NCBI GenBank assembly: GCA_031308135.1
Contig: JAHLJT010008756.1
Coordinates: forward strand, 137,007,775 to 137,071,774
Source of the DNA: Acheta domesticus
Taxonomy: Eukaryota > Arthropoda > Insecta > Orthoptera > Gryllidae
DNA length: 64,000 nt
Direction: 5' to 3'
The notes under the pieces were generated by a model that searched no databases, was not told the DNA's origin, and saw nothing but the letters and a program-made list of their open reading frames with translations. Shown here piece by piece: positions 10,965-21,462 of the stretch (its first letter is position 1; every line of letters starts with the position of its first letter). The position numbers and the translations under genes were made by a program.

Positions 10965-11889
10965 TGAAGCGCCATCATCTTGTGCAGTGCCATTAAGTGG
11001 AGAGTTGCAACTAAACAACATAAAAATCTTCTCCGTGAAAAAACTCTAAGATAATCCAAGTTTCATGGAGATCGGTCAAATGGTTTCGGAGTTACTCGAT
11101 CTCGGCCAAGCCAACATTCATTTTCATATAAGTACCTGTCCATATTATTTTAATCACTTCTTAGGCCATGTTATAATCACTTCTCAGTTTCATTTCTTTT
11201 GAAGTTATGATTTTCAATTATTCTGAGCATTTTGAGACAATTGTCTCTGAATAAGTGCTAACAAATAATATGATGGTACAAAAATATTGTTGCTTTTTGC
11301 AGTTTTGCAGAATTGTATCACATTAACTTTTTATACTGAGTTCTCTCTTTCAGTCAGTCTGATTTGCTATTTTTATGCAGTCGAAAGAATTATAATAGTG
11401 TACTCAGTTTCTTCAACATATTTTTAAGACGTAAATAAATTTGAATCCTGCATCGTGGGTTCAAAGCCTACTGAAATGAAAATATTTTAATTGTTATCAA
11501 CTCCAGGCATCCCCTGAATTCGTAGTCGCGTAGAGCAGGCTGCTGCGCAGGCTGCTGCGCTGGTGGCGCGGCGTGCGGCCGAGGTGTGAAATTCAGCCCC
11601 ACGGTGGGACGCGGAGGCGCCGGTGGCGCCGCGTTGAGGCTGATGGTGGAACGACTGGCCGCGTGCGCACGTGATCGCTCGGCGCGCTGGCAAAGGTCAA
11701 GCACAACGTGCACTATTTTTTTCCCTTACCAAGCGGTGGCGTATACTGCTTTAATGCCCTGGGCTATCGCTGACTTCGGAAATAATCTTTGACCATACAA
11801 CTGTGCATAATCTTCGATTATGTAGTTTTTCTAATTTTTACTATGTTGATTATATAATATTCTTTATTTTAAACAAAATTATGTTATTT

Positions 11890-11890
<1 letters not shown>
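10965..11890. other. possible LINE 3' UTR fragment and unique DNA
   Basis: Near 11050-11110 the phrase TTTCATGGAGATCGGTCAAA followed by a TTTCGGAG-type ending resembles the 3' UTR of RTE-like or other retroelements, but no coding remnant confirms it. The 11520-11700 part is GC-rich with no recognisable exon. Confidence 0.35.

Positions 11891-11898
<8 letters not shown>

Positions 11899-11986
<88 letters not shown>
11899..11986. repeat. (AT)n followed by (AG)n microsatellite
   Basis: About 58 bp of AT followed by about 30 bp of AG, with the same order and junction as at 1199-1287. Confidence 0.95.
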
Positions 11987-11988
<2 letters not shown>

Positions 11989-12017
11989 TTTGTTTGCAGT
12001 GACATTTTTTTAAAGTA

Positions 12018-12877
12018 CAGTAATCCCGCAACATTCGCGAGAGTTAGGTTCCCAAAAAACCTCGCGAATGTCAAATCCACGAATGTTTATTCTATCTTTT
12101 AATGACGAAAGGTGGTTTAGGTTCCTGGATATCGAAAAGCTGTTTAAAAAAAGAAAGAAAAAATCTAACAAACAATTGCAGAACTGGGTAAGTGCTACTG
12201 AAATAATTCACAATTAATATCCCAAAGAGAAAAAATAAAACAATATTTGAAAACTAATTTCAAAGTTGAAAGTGATTGAATATAGGATTTGTTTATTTTT
12301 TTGGTTCATCACCCTCCTCAGTGTTCTAATACCCAAACACGGAAAAGTCGCTGCTTCTATTCCTCTCTTAAATTTCCAAGTTATTTCCATGTTCGGATCA
12401 CATTCGAATGTCCTTTCCACCAGAGCTTGTTGAAGTTTTAGAACGCCAATAACAGCTTTAACATTGAAATCGGTCCAGGACGCAGTTCGCTTCTGTTTCT
12501 TCACTACGTTCGAGGTTTTCTTTGCTGATGATTTCCCGAAGCTGCTCTTCAGTGGGGTCATTATAATGAGAGTCGCACAGATCCTGAATGGCTTTTCTGC
12601 TCATATGGCCAAAACCCTTACCTCTAACCTCTCGCAACAGAATTGAATAATTTTACAATTGTTTATTGAACGTGATATTTTGAGCTCCGGTGTCTGCCGA
12701 GTTCATTTCGCAGATAACGCTGATAAAGGAAATAAAATGTGCTGGCTTTCAAAAAAGTACGACCAAAGACGCACTCGCGAATCTTGAAGTCGCGAATGTT
12801 AAAACCGGTAGCATTTCTCTAATCGCGAATGTTCGAAAACCGCGGATACCGAATCCGGAAATGTCGAGGGATTACTG
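12018..12877. mobile_element. pogo/Tigger-like DNA transposon, defective
   Basis: The terminal inverted repeats are CAGTAATCCCGCAACATTCG on the left and CGAAATGTCGAGGGATTACTG-type on the right, with TA flanking on both sides (12016-12017 and 12878-12879), as expected for the pogo branch of Tc1/mariner. Subterminal GCGAATGT words repeat near both ends. The 860-bp interior keeps only a decayed C-terminal part of a transposase on the minus strand. Confidence 0.8.
12320..12645 (-). pseudogene. Tigger-type transposase C-terminal relic
   Basis: Two minus-strand frames hold the relic. One, about 12640-12460, reads SRKAIQDLCDSHYNDPTEEQ then LREIISKENLE. The other continues about 12475-12320 with FNVKAVIGVLKLQQALVERT then FECDPNMEITWKFKRG. 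The pattern, an acidic EEQL..I stretch followed by an amphipathic segment with D-N-E....K, is that of the C-terminal tail of Tigger transposases after the DDE domain. A frameshift separates the parts. The position inside a pogo-like TIR pair supports the call. Confidence 0.5.
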
Positions 12878-13124
12878 TACTTCTTTTGAATGTGATGAGA
12901 TCGATATATGCCATTGTTTTGAATAAATTGAGATCAGTTTCAATTGCAACACAACAACTTGGAATTAAAAGGTGGCATGGCTCCCGTGCCCTAGATCTCG
13001 TGGTCCTTCTACGTTTTGCCTGCCGTGAACATTTCATCATGAGACGCCACTGAAATGCAGTTCCTCCAGCTTGCTACTACCCCAGCGCAGTTCTGCGTAT
13101 CTCATACACCAGTGATTCCCGACA

Positions 13125-13376
13125 TTTTCTTACTTACACACTCTTGCATGCACTACGCTACCACACTCACATGCACAACATGTCGGGAGACCAGTCGTGA
13201 ACTTAGAACGAGTGCCCCGCTGGTGCGAGATGCGTATTTGTGGGAAAAACCCGCCAGCCCACGTGTATGCCGAAAGTAGGGGAATCTCACCGCGCCTCCC
13301 GCGAAAAAACATACACTAGACTTACGGGAGTAACGACTATCGCTTGACGTGGTCGTAACCACTAATCAATCAATCC
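13125..13376 (+). mobile_element. SINE1, 5'-truncated
   Basis: Starts in the middle of the SINE1 body (ACACACTCTTGCATGCACTAC), keeps the CCCCGCTGGTGCGAGAT block and ends with AACCACTAATCAATCAATCC. Confidence 0.75.
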
Positions 13377-13487
13377 ATGGTCCGTTGTTAGGCTTCTGCT
13401 CCCCGACTGGTGTTCATCAGAGAAACCACGGAAAACTAGCGGTGAGATCACATGGCCCTCCAGAAAACTCTTCCAGACAACGGCTGA
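13377..13487 (-). mobile_element. SINE1 fragment, minus strand
   Basis: The complement of the SINE1 middle segment (GGTGTTCATCAGAGAAACCA, CTTCCAGACAACGGCTGAA). It lies head-to-tail against the truncated copy on its left. Confidence 0.65.
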
Positions 13488-13490
13488 ATG

Positions 13491-13690
13491 CGTCGGCCCC
13501 GTGGCCGAGATCCTAAGCTAGTAGTGCCGTAGTGATCTCGTACCCAGTGGTCGCGGGTTCTAGTCCTGCCTCGGGCATGGTTTGAATGTGTTTGTCCTTT
13601 CACCCCATATCATCACCATATCGTTTCATCCTCATACCATAACGTGAAATCCAATAGTGGTCGCGAATGACCTAGTAGCTTAATGTGACC
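13491..13690 (+). mobile_element. SINE2 copy (tRNA-derived)
   Basis: An A-box-like GTGGCCGAGATCC lies near the start, and GGTCGCGGGTTCTAGTCCTG near 13548 is a good B box. The body (TTTGAATGTG, CTTTCACCCC, CCATAACGTGAAATCCAATA) matches the antisense copy at 31640-31824 throughout. Confidence 0.75.
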
Positions 13691-13694
13691 TTAA

Positions 13695-13740
13695 ATCCGC
13701 TACCTTCGGGACTCGAACCCGAGAATCTCCCAGTCAGAGA
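13695..13740 (-). repeat. tRNA-like SINE head fragment
   Basis: The complement reads GATTCTCGGGTTCGAGTCCC, a perfect B-box consensus. It is a short fragment between two SINEs and far too small for a tRNA gene. Confidence 0.5.
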
Positions 13741-14299
13741 CCGGGAGAGGTGGCTCAGTGCATCATCCTGATGTCACTGCAGTCCCTCTGACCGGGAGAT
13801 CCTAGGTTCCACTCCCGACGGCGGCTGGATTTTCGACACTAGCTTGTCAGCTACATCGAATTCAGTCGCTGTCTGCAGGAGAATTCTATCGGCCGGCTGC
13901 TCTGATCGGTGGTTTTCCTTGGATTCTCCGATCAACACACAGGCGAATGCCGGAGCAGTACCCTAATAAACGGGCCACGGACCGCGTGCGATCTTCCTTC
14001 CTCTTCCTCGTTCTATCCACACCCCTAACACACACACACACACAAACATGCACTGTACTACCACACATGCCGGGAGACCGGTCGGGAGTTTACAGCTTGT
14101 CCCGGCTGGGGCGGTGCCCCGCTGTGGGAGATACCTGATTGAAGGGAAACCTTGCTAGCCGACGGTAGGTCGGCGCCAGATCTCGCCATCCAGCGGGGAA
14201 AAGATCATCGCCAACTCCCGAGAAAAAAAACACGTCCAACACTTACGGGACTAATGACCAACGTTGTTGACGCGCCCGGAAACACGAATTAATCAATCC
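13740..14299 (+). mobile_element. SINE1 copy (full length)
   Basis: The head is GAGGTGGCTCAGTGCATCAT, with a B box degraded to GGTTCCACTCCC near 13806. The central pyrimidine block, an (AC)n at about 14030 and the tail CGGAAACACGAATTAATCAA are all present. This is one of the most complete copies and a good query for building a consensus. Confidence 0.85.
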
Positions 14300-14582
14300 C
14301 GGTGAGAGTCGCTGCAGAGAAAGAGAAGTGCTGGCTCTGAGCCGGCGAAAGGTGGCATTTGGATTTGCGTCGCGAGCGCGCACCGCCTGCAGCCTCTCCG
14401 AGTGGGCGTTCCGAGGGCCTCGGGCGAGCGCTTCTGGGGCTCCGCTGACGTCACTGGCGGAGCAGGGGAGGTGGGCGCCCAAGGCCCCGCAGCGCACGAC
14501 TCCGTGGCCGCGAGATACCCGTCGCCATTGCGAGTGTAGGCCGATGCCTCCAGAAAGATGGAGGAAAAGATATATAGACTAC

Positions 14583-15036
14583 CGTGGACTCCGGTTATAG
14601 TGAGCTGTCGATTATAGTGAACTGTCGATTATAGTGAACTGTCGATTATAGTGAACTGTCGATTATAGTGAACTGTCGATTATAGTGAACTGTCGACTAT
14701 AGTGAACTGTCGACTATAGTGAAACTGTCGACTATAGTGAACTGTCGATTATAGTGAACTGTCGATTATAGTGAACTGTCGATTATAGTGAACTGTCGAT
14801 TATAGTGAACTGTCGATTATAGTGAACTGTCGATTATAGTGAACTGTCGATTATAGTGAACTGTCGATTATAGTGAACTGTCGATTATAGTGAACTGTCG
14901 ATTATAGTGAACTGTCGATTATAGTGAACTGTCGATTATAGTGAACTGTCGATTATAGTGAACTGTCGATTATAGTGAACTATCGATTATAGTGAACTAT
15001 CGATTATAGTGAACTCTCGGTTATAGTGAAAATTAA
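14583..15036. repeat. 17-bp satellite ACTGTCGATTATAGTGA, about 25 units
   Basis: The array begins inside the sequence GACTCCGGTTATAGTGAGCT and continues as near-identical 17-bp units to about 15030. Only a few variants occur (C for T in GACTATAGT, one unit with an extra A near 14720, a terminal CTCTCGG unit). The first unit matches the terminus of the pogo-like element at 43041 (GACTCCGGTTATAGTGAAC), so the satellite appears to have grown from that terminus. Confidence 0.95.
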
Positions 15037-15039
15037 TAA

Positions 15040-15515
15040 TTGTTAAGAAATTTTATTTTATTTTGACATAATCGGATATAATGTATCAAATATGTTAGTC
15101 CTCGAAAGTTCACCATGACCGAATTCGACTGTATTATTAATTTGATTTTCCGCTCTATCGTACGGGTAAATGGGGGCTGTGGTTATTCAGTGCTCTGTCG
15201 CGCCAGCAGCTGGAAGAGTCTACTTACGCACCTCCGCTGTTACTTCATCGCGTCTATGCAAATACCGCTTCGGAAGCCGTACGAGACTCGGCGGGGTTAG
15301 GTGGGGCACCGTTCTGCATTCAAGACGGAACCCGGCGTTCTTGGCCGTGGGTCGCACGCGAACGGTTGGCGTCCGGGACCAGTGGCTGCGGATTTGCATT
15401 TGCTACCGCGTGGAGGATTGTAGTGGGACGAAGGGCTCTGGCCCCACGGCGCTTCGGGGGGGAGGGGGGCAATATTTTGGTCACTTTCTGCAAAAAGATT
15501 CAGAAACAGTGCGTA
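15040..15515. other. no gene seen
   Basis: Moderately GC-rich sequence (15180-15480) between the satellite and a SINE3 copy. One 126-codon frame crosses it, but it has no recognisable domain and continues into the SINE, so I do not call a gene. Confidence 0.4.
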
Positions 15516-15812
15516 ATTGTGGCGGCGATGGTGTAACGGTTAGCGTATAGGACTGTTGTACCCAAGTTGTGGGTTCATGGATTTCGGAGGGCGTCCCATG
15601 TTGTCCCATGTTAGTAGATTTACTGCACGTAAAGGCTTAAATGACGCCTCTGAGCAAAATTCAAAATCGCCTGTTTCGTCGCCCAAGGAATACCTTCTTT
15701 CTGCGCTAGTTGGTGAAAGGAGCGTAGTGAAATTTCCGTGGTCAGACGGAAGAGCAGGCCTCATGGCCTGAGTCTCACCACGTAAAATAAGGCAATTCAT
15801 TTCATTTCATAA
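15516..15812 (+). mobile_element. SINE3 copy (full length)
   Basis: The head GGCGATGGTGTAACGGTTAG is a good A-box region, and GTGGGTTCATGG near 15570 stands at the B-box position. The body includes TAAATGACGCCTCTGAGCAA and GTGGTCAGACGG. The tail is AATTCATTTCATTTCAT. Matching copies lie at 4150, 26905 and 30412. Confidence 0.8.
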
Positions 15813-15829
15813 TTGTCATGGCTACCAAC

Positions 15830-16405
15830 TAGGGATGGGATGTGGATGTTTTCAAAACATCTATGTTTTGTAGAAACATGGATGTTTTTTAATATCCATG
15901 TATTATCGTCAGTGTTTTCTTAACATATGTTTTGTAATCGATGTTTTTTTTTTCTTTTCCGATGTTTTGTTTCTGAATGAATAATTTCCATGAGCACAAT
16001 ATTGTAAAACTTAAAATGTGATGTAACACATCACATCACATTCATGCGGTGGAACCAAAGGAACGCTCTTTGTACTACGCTCATCGACCAAACTCTCTCG
16101 CCCGAGGTGACCTCCATGCTCTTGTATTTCCTCTTTCTTCATTTTCGCTCATTGAGAAGTGTGCCCTGCAAATGCGCTGTGTACGTAGGGTCTGCTCCTT
16201 CTTGTCGTACCCTTTATTCGGCGAATTAATAAACACGAACACTGTCAAATTAAAATTTGTTGCTTATGAATTCAATGGTAGTGGTTACTGAATCAGCTTG
16301 AAAACATCGATGGTTTTTAGTCAATGTATTATTAACATCGATGTTTAAATTTTGAAAATAAATTTTTGCTAACATAGATGTTTTGTTATTGATATCGCAT
16401 CACTA
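15830..16405. mobile_element. hAT-type MITE, ATCGATG family (complete)
   Basis: The left end TAGGGATGGGATGTGG and right end ATCGCATCACTA are inverted. A perfect 8-bp duplication CTACCAAC occurs at 15822-15829 and 16406-16413. The subterminal regions are full of AACATCGATGTT-like words. The 576-bp interior has no transposase. Confidence 0.85.
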
Positions 16406-16419
16406 CTACCAACGCCGGT

Positions 16420-16800
16420 TTGCGGCAACCGTTAAAACAACACCTTAAAACACGAGTGTATACTTGTAATTGTTAGGTTGCGAGTTCAATCCCCTTCAAA
16501 GTCGGCGATTTTGCCTGATATGTTTAACATCTGCGAGCTTGTGCCTCGTGCAGAGATTGTCATCGTAGGCCAGCTATTTTGATCTATACTTGTCTGTGAT
16601 TTCCCCGGTCGCTTCCAGACGAATGCCAGAACAGTTCCATAAAAAAGGGCCTCTGACCGGTTGCAATCCTTCCTTTCCCGTCTTGTTCCCTATTCCATCC
16701 GTAGGGCCGAGTGATGGGTTGATCACCTACTCTCGAACGGCCCATCAAACCGATCCAGAACACCTCTGGCAAATGTCTGAGTTAGTAATGGCCTGAAGCG
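16420..16800 (+). mobile_element. diverged tRNA-type SINE, part related to SINE1
   Basis: GGTTGCGAGTTCAATCCCCT near 16475 looks like a B box. The stretch 16596-16680 (CCCCGGTCGCTTCCAGACGA, ATGCCAGAACAGTTCCATAA) is a variant of the SINE1 middle block. It is too diverged to assign firmly. Confidence 0.4.
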
Positions 16801-17164
16801 ACTGCAGATCCAGAAAACAATGAACGTTCTCAGTTAACATACTCAACAAGGAACCTCGCGGAAATCGTCGTTCTTTGTCCAGGTTTCTACATTTCAACAT
16901 TTTTGAACTATATTAGTTTTCTACCCCTTTTGGATCAAGTTTCGTATTCACTGCGTTGGGATTAACGTTCATCGATCAGTTAACTCATACCTCGAACTCA
17001 AATGCTCGTAATTCCTGATCTCCAGGCACGAAAAACTAGCAAGCAGCGCTTGTTACACTAAATTGTCTCAAACCTCAAGGACCGAGAGATCACAATAAGC
17101 TCGTGGATATTTACTTCCTCGCACGCCACTTGCGTAGTAAAGAGAAAGTACCTGCAGGAAAACC

Positions 17165-17395
17165 TGTATTGTGCGATTTTTATAACTCTGCCCCTCAAAG
17201 CCTGTCTTTACGATGGAATATGTCTCAGTATTTCGCGTCTTTCTCGGTCTTGCCGCTAGATATTGCATGATCACCACCGTATCAAGCAGTGCTAGCGACA
17301 TCTAGCGGCGGGACCGAGAAAGTCACGAATTGCCGCGTGATATTCAATTGTGGTAATAGGGGCTTGAGGGGCAAAGTTATAAAAATCGCACTATA
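17165..17395. mobile_element. MITE-A, complete fold-back copy
   Basis: The ends are TATTGTGCGATTTTTATAAC and GTTATAAAAATCGCACTATA. The two halves are inverted over about 100 bp (GGAATAT...TCTAG against CTAGCGG...ATATTC), forming a long hairpin with a small loop. The ends may include a TA target duplication. Confidence 0.85.
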
Positions 17396-19328
17396 GTAAT
17401 AAGGTGCCCCCTAAATTAACCTAGGCCCAAGGGCCTACAATGCTTATCAAACGGACCCTGCTCTCTCCGATTCACTGAAAGGAATCGTTTTGGCAAACGT
17501 TTGGCCAAGTCGTGTGGTCGGCCACCGGGGTCGCTGGAGGCGGTGGCCGTGCAACGCGCGCGCTGGCGCGCACGCCCAAGTGTGCCGGACGCGTGCGCCC
17601 GTCTTCGCGCACGTGTGGGCACGCACGCGATTCAATTGGCACGCGTATTATTAGCGCTGATTCATTAACCACTGGCCGGCCGGAACACATTTCCGGTGGC
17701 ACTGCTTTGTTTGTCTTGGTCTCTTCGACGCGGGGCTTCTACAGTGTACCTTTCACCGATTTTCATTTATGCGGACTACAATGTGACCATAATCTTTATT
17801 TGAGCTGTAGTGATACACAGCACTAAAAATGGAGTTGGAAGGAATAGAGAAAGATACAGTTGGGCAATTGAGTTTTTGTTGAAGCGGAAAGTTTACATTT
17901 AAAGTCAGAGAAAAAACAAAATGGAAGTAGAGGTTGACAGCTGGGATAAAGGGCAGGAAATACGTAACTAGTGGTGGTATAACAACACATACTATTCCGC
18001 ATTATTTCTAACTTATACAAATGTTCAAACTTCAGAAAGTTGAACGAAAATTAGATCTGCGCCATTTTTTCCATAACTTTTTTATTCGAAGAAAAAATGG
18101 AAAGAAAGAATGGGCGAGTTTTGAGATAATGTTTTTTTTATAAATTACAGAAGTTTTCAAGCAGAAATCACGCGAAACACACTAGTTAAAAAATTATGAT
18201 TTTTTTACATCTAATTTCTTAACAAGATTTCATTTTTTTATTGCTATCTGAGGGCAGTTTAACAAAAAAACATTGTAGCCATTTGGAAGAAGATTTTGAA
18301 AATGTTCAGGTTTAATGTAAAGAACACAAATCAAAATATCAGATCTCTCAGGGCTTTGAGTTCGCCCAGATCTGTTGGAAAATATCAATTTCAGAAAGAG
18401 AGTTGTCTTAATGGTTTAGGAGCTAATGTAAACTACAGGCAGGCAAGCGGACGAAGAGACACAGACGTTTTGACGTCAGTCTATTTTTCGGCATCGAGGT
18501 CCCACAAAAACATGGATTCTGACTACCCTACTATTATAGGAAATGATTTGCAGCACATAGCAACAACATTTATCCAGTTTTTCGTTAACAGGGCTCGTCA
18601 ATAAAAATTTTTCTCTGTCGCACGACTACAATTCTTGCTCTTCTTATGAAGTAAGGCGAGGAAGTATCTTTGGGGGGATATAATAGCATGGTCAAACATG
18701 ATCGTTTCTGTTGGTTCTGCTCTGTGTGATATTGAACTATGACTGGTCCAGTAATAGTTCAATATCCAAGAACTGGGCACTGGTCTTATAAACAACGGTT
18801 AACAGTACTGAATAGTTAAACAATGGTTGAGAGTCCAAAATAAAACTGAGGTGTAGCTATAGTTAACTTTATTGTTCGTTGTCTCCGATTTTATTTGTGT
18901 TCGTTGTAAAGTACAATTGGAATTTAAAAAGTTACTTTTTATTGGGATCAGACAAAGCGAAGAAAAAAATCATAGTATGCCCCAAATTGCACAAATCACG
19001 CATCTCTTATAGCATCAAAACAGTGGTTACTTATTAGATATTACTCCTATTATTATTATTAGAAAATATGCTGAAGTGTTTTGTTTTCTTTTGCAAGTGA
19101 GTCACTGTTCTTTGGATCTACAATTCCTCGCGCGAAGGACGGACGACGGTGGTGAAGAAATATGTAAGTTGCGTAGCAGTAGACAAGAGGAAGATTTCGG
19201 ATAACTGACGATTGCGACATTAATTAAAAGTGCGTTTCAATGAATGCGTTTTTGTTGTCTTTGAAGTCTTGATTCGTTGATTGATTATTTTGTTTCCGGG
19301 CGCCTCAACTGCTCTGGTCATTAGTCCG
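17396..19328. other. no gene seen
   Basis: The 17470-17690 part is GC-rich and alternates CG and GCGC words. The rest is AT-rich unique sequence. A 102-codon plus-strand frame at 18296-18604 resembles no family I know and has no splice support. Confidence 0.4.
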
Positions 19329-19546
19329 TACACTTGTGTTTTATTTCTTGGCGCGTGAGGGCCTGTCTTCACGATGGAATGTCTCACGGCATTTCATGTC
19401 TTTCTCCGTTGGGCCGCTAGATGTCGCATAATCAGCCGTGCGATCACACGACATCTAGCGGCACGATCGAGAAAGACGCGAAATGCCGTGAGATATTCCA
19501 TCGTGAAGACAGGTCCTCACGCGCCAAGAAATAAAATCCAAGTGTA
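19329..19546. mobile_element. fold-back element related to MITE-A
   Basis: Inverted arms of about 100 bp run from TACACTTGTGTTTTATTTCT to its near complement ending AAATCCAAGTGTA. The inner parts (ATGGAATGTCTCACGGCATT, CGCTAGATGTCGCAT) match MITE-A. The outer about 35 bp (TTATTTCTTGGCGCGTGAG) differ from the other four copies. Confidence 0.85.
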
Positions 19547-19705
19547 TGTGTAGGGCGTGTAATATCCCAAGAGCTGACGCTGTCCCTCCGTCGCCGGGGG
19601 CGTGAGATCCAGCGCCGACTTATGCGTCGGATTGCGGGGATTTCCTCCTCCTGCCGCAGCGGGACAGCGTTTGTGTTGTAATGTAGAGCATGCTAGTGCG
19701 TGTAA

Positions 19706-19828
19706 GAGGGGGCCCGTTTGTTAAGGTACTGCTCCGGCATTCGCCTGGTGTTGATCGGAGAGACCACGGAAAATTACCGATCAGAGCAGCCGGCCGCTAG
19801 AATTCTCCTCCAGACAGTGTCTGAGTTC
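19706..19828 (-). mobile_element. SINE1 fragment, minus strand
   Basis: The complement of the SINE1 middle block (GTACTGCTCCGGCATTCGCC, TGGTGTTGATCGGAGAGACC, TTCTCCTCCAGACAGTGTCT). Confidence 0.75.
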
Positions 19829-20381
19829 GTCCCAACTATGGAGTGCTAGTTAGAGCGCATTGCTAGTCTGGCCCACGACGGTGCTCGATCCCCTGGCCCC
19901 AGCGGCAACATTTCCTGCCCAGAGCGATCTCAGTCGGTGCCACTAGGAAGATATTTTGGAGTAATTGATGTTGTGGGTTTTTATCTGATGAACTGCGCGT
20001 TTCAGTAACAGCGTGTTTTGTCCAACATAAGTGGCTAAGGGCATCAACTCGTCACTGCACTACCCCTGACCGGGAGGTCTTGGGTTACACTCCGACGGTG
20101 GCAGGATTTTCGGCACTATGTTGTCCTCTAGGTCGAATTCAGTCGCTGTCTGGAGGAGAATTCTAGTGACCGGTTGGTTTTCTTCCATCAACACCAGGCG
20201 AATGCCGGAGCAGTACCGTAACAAACGGACCGCGCGCGATTTTTCTTTTCTATTCTTTCTCCTATCCTCACCCCTTCCGTACACTTACACTAACATACAC
20301 TACACTACCATGCATGTCGGATCTCGCCATTCAGTAGGGAAAGCCTATCGCCACCTCCCGCGATAAAAACATACATTACAC

Positions 20382-20928
20382 GGTAAATTTCAAGGACAGG
20401 GTTCGGCTCCTATTGACGCGCACGATTCGGTTCCGAACGAGTCACTCGCGGCGCCGCCACAGTGTGCCCGGCCACACGGCCACGTGGCCAACGCACTTTC
20501 GTGTGGAATCGTGACGCTTCGCTACCCATGTCCAAGTTGAGGACGAGGCTCGGGCCTTCGGCCCTCGCGTTAAAATAAAACATCCTTGAGTCTGTCCAAC
20601 GCATAATTACCAACGCTTTTTATGCAAATACTCACCTTAAATGTCGTTGGGCGTATAAATTTTTCTGATAATTCCAAGGAAATTCTTGATTTTTTCGCTT
20701 CCACTTTTCCCCTTGATCCTTCTCCCTTTACTTAGTTTACATAAATCCGCGAAAAATAAACCATTGTAATTCTCCATTACACATTCGCCACCACACCGCA
20801 CAATGCAAGTACAAAGCATCTTCCCGCTCCCTGAGTGATCCGTTCTCGTGATCCGCGTGAGTGAACCATGCGCAAGTGAACCGTGCGCCGTTGTTTTAGT
20901 GAGCCGAACCCTGTCCTTAAAATCAGCC
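20382..20928. mobile_element. hAT-type non-autonomous element
   Basis: The terminal repeats contain a perfect 18-bp core, AAGGACAGGGTTCGGCTC at 20392-20409 and its complement at 20901-20918, extended outward imperfectly to about 28 bp. The perfect 8-bp duplication CATTACAC at 20374-20381 and 20929-20936 is SINE1 sequence. GC-rich left half, AT-rich right half, no coding region. Confidence 0.9.
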
Positions 20929-20944
20929 CATTACACTTACTAAT

Positions 20945-21401
20945 AGGGAGTTTTTGCACCCTCGATCGTTAAAGCAATTGAAAGTACTCAGTTCAAGTTT
21001 CTCTTCACTTTTGTGCATCTGCGTCTGCGCAGAAGATCGAGATTGCTGTCGATTGCTTCCCGCTAGTGCATGCCCAAACTCCGTAATAGGAAAATTGTAC
21101 ACGCAGAGGCGTATCTAGGTATTCAAGCGCCCATAGCAAGCATAGAATTTGCGCCTCTGTTAGGATACTTCAAATTAGGGGTGTTGTTATTTTTTTTAGC
21201 GGGTATACTCTAAATAGCGCCCTCTGTGTGTGGCGCCCATGGCACGTGCCATGTCTGCCACACCGTAGATACGCCACTGTGTACACGTCACAACGGACAT
21301 CACTATCGATCTTCGCAGATGCACTAAAGTGATGCAAAACTTGAACTGCGCTTGCGCAGAAGATCGATAATGCTTTAACGTTCGAGGGTGCCCAAAGTCC
21401 G
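20945..21401. mobile_element. TIR element (MITE-C) with nested hAT
   Basis: The left end contains GCACCCTCGATCGTTAAAGC and the right end the complement GCTTTAACGTTCGAGGGTGC, with weaker matching outward. Direct repeats TAAT flank it (20941-20944, 21402-21405). The interior AAGATCGA...GCTGTCGATTG words recur at 4672-4800 and near 10100. Another element occupies 21104-21279. Confidence 0.75.
21104..21279. mobile_element. 176-bp hAT-type MITE, CAGTGGCGTA family
   Basis: The ends are CAGAGGCGTATCTAGGT and the complement of CAGTGGCGTATCTACGGT. A perfect 8-bp duplication TGTACACG occurs at 21096-21103 and 21280-21287. A longer-diverged relative starts at 34179. Confidence 0.9.
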
Positions 21402-21462
21402 TAATGACCTTAGCACTTGACGCGCCCGGTAGCGTCAATGAACCAATCAATCAATGAAGCGT

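Larger units (their letters stand above)
20029..21462 (+). mobile_element. SINE1 copy split by nested insertions
   Basis: The SINE runs from the head (AAGGGCATCAACTCGTCACT) to 20381 and resumes at 21402 with TAATGACCTTAGCACTTGAC and the tail CAATCAATCAATGAA. Other copies show these parts are normally contiguous (ACACTTACGGGACTAATGAC). Part of the central block is also deleted near 20318. Confidence 0.8.

Noticed and set aside
13491..13690. tRNA gene
   Set aside because: A and B boxes are present, but no full cloverleaf folds and the unit recurs as a longer dispersed repeat, so it is a SINE. The same holds for 15516, 30945 and 32145.
18296..18604. 102-codon plus-strand frame as a small gene
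   Set aside because: No recognisable domain, no splice or promoter support, and AT-rich surroundings. Not distinguishable from chance.
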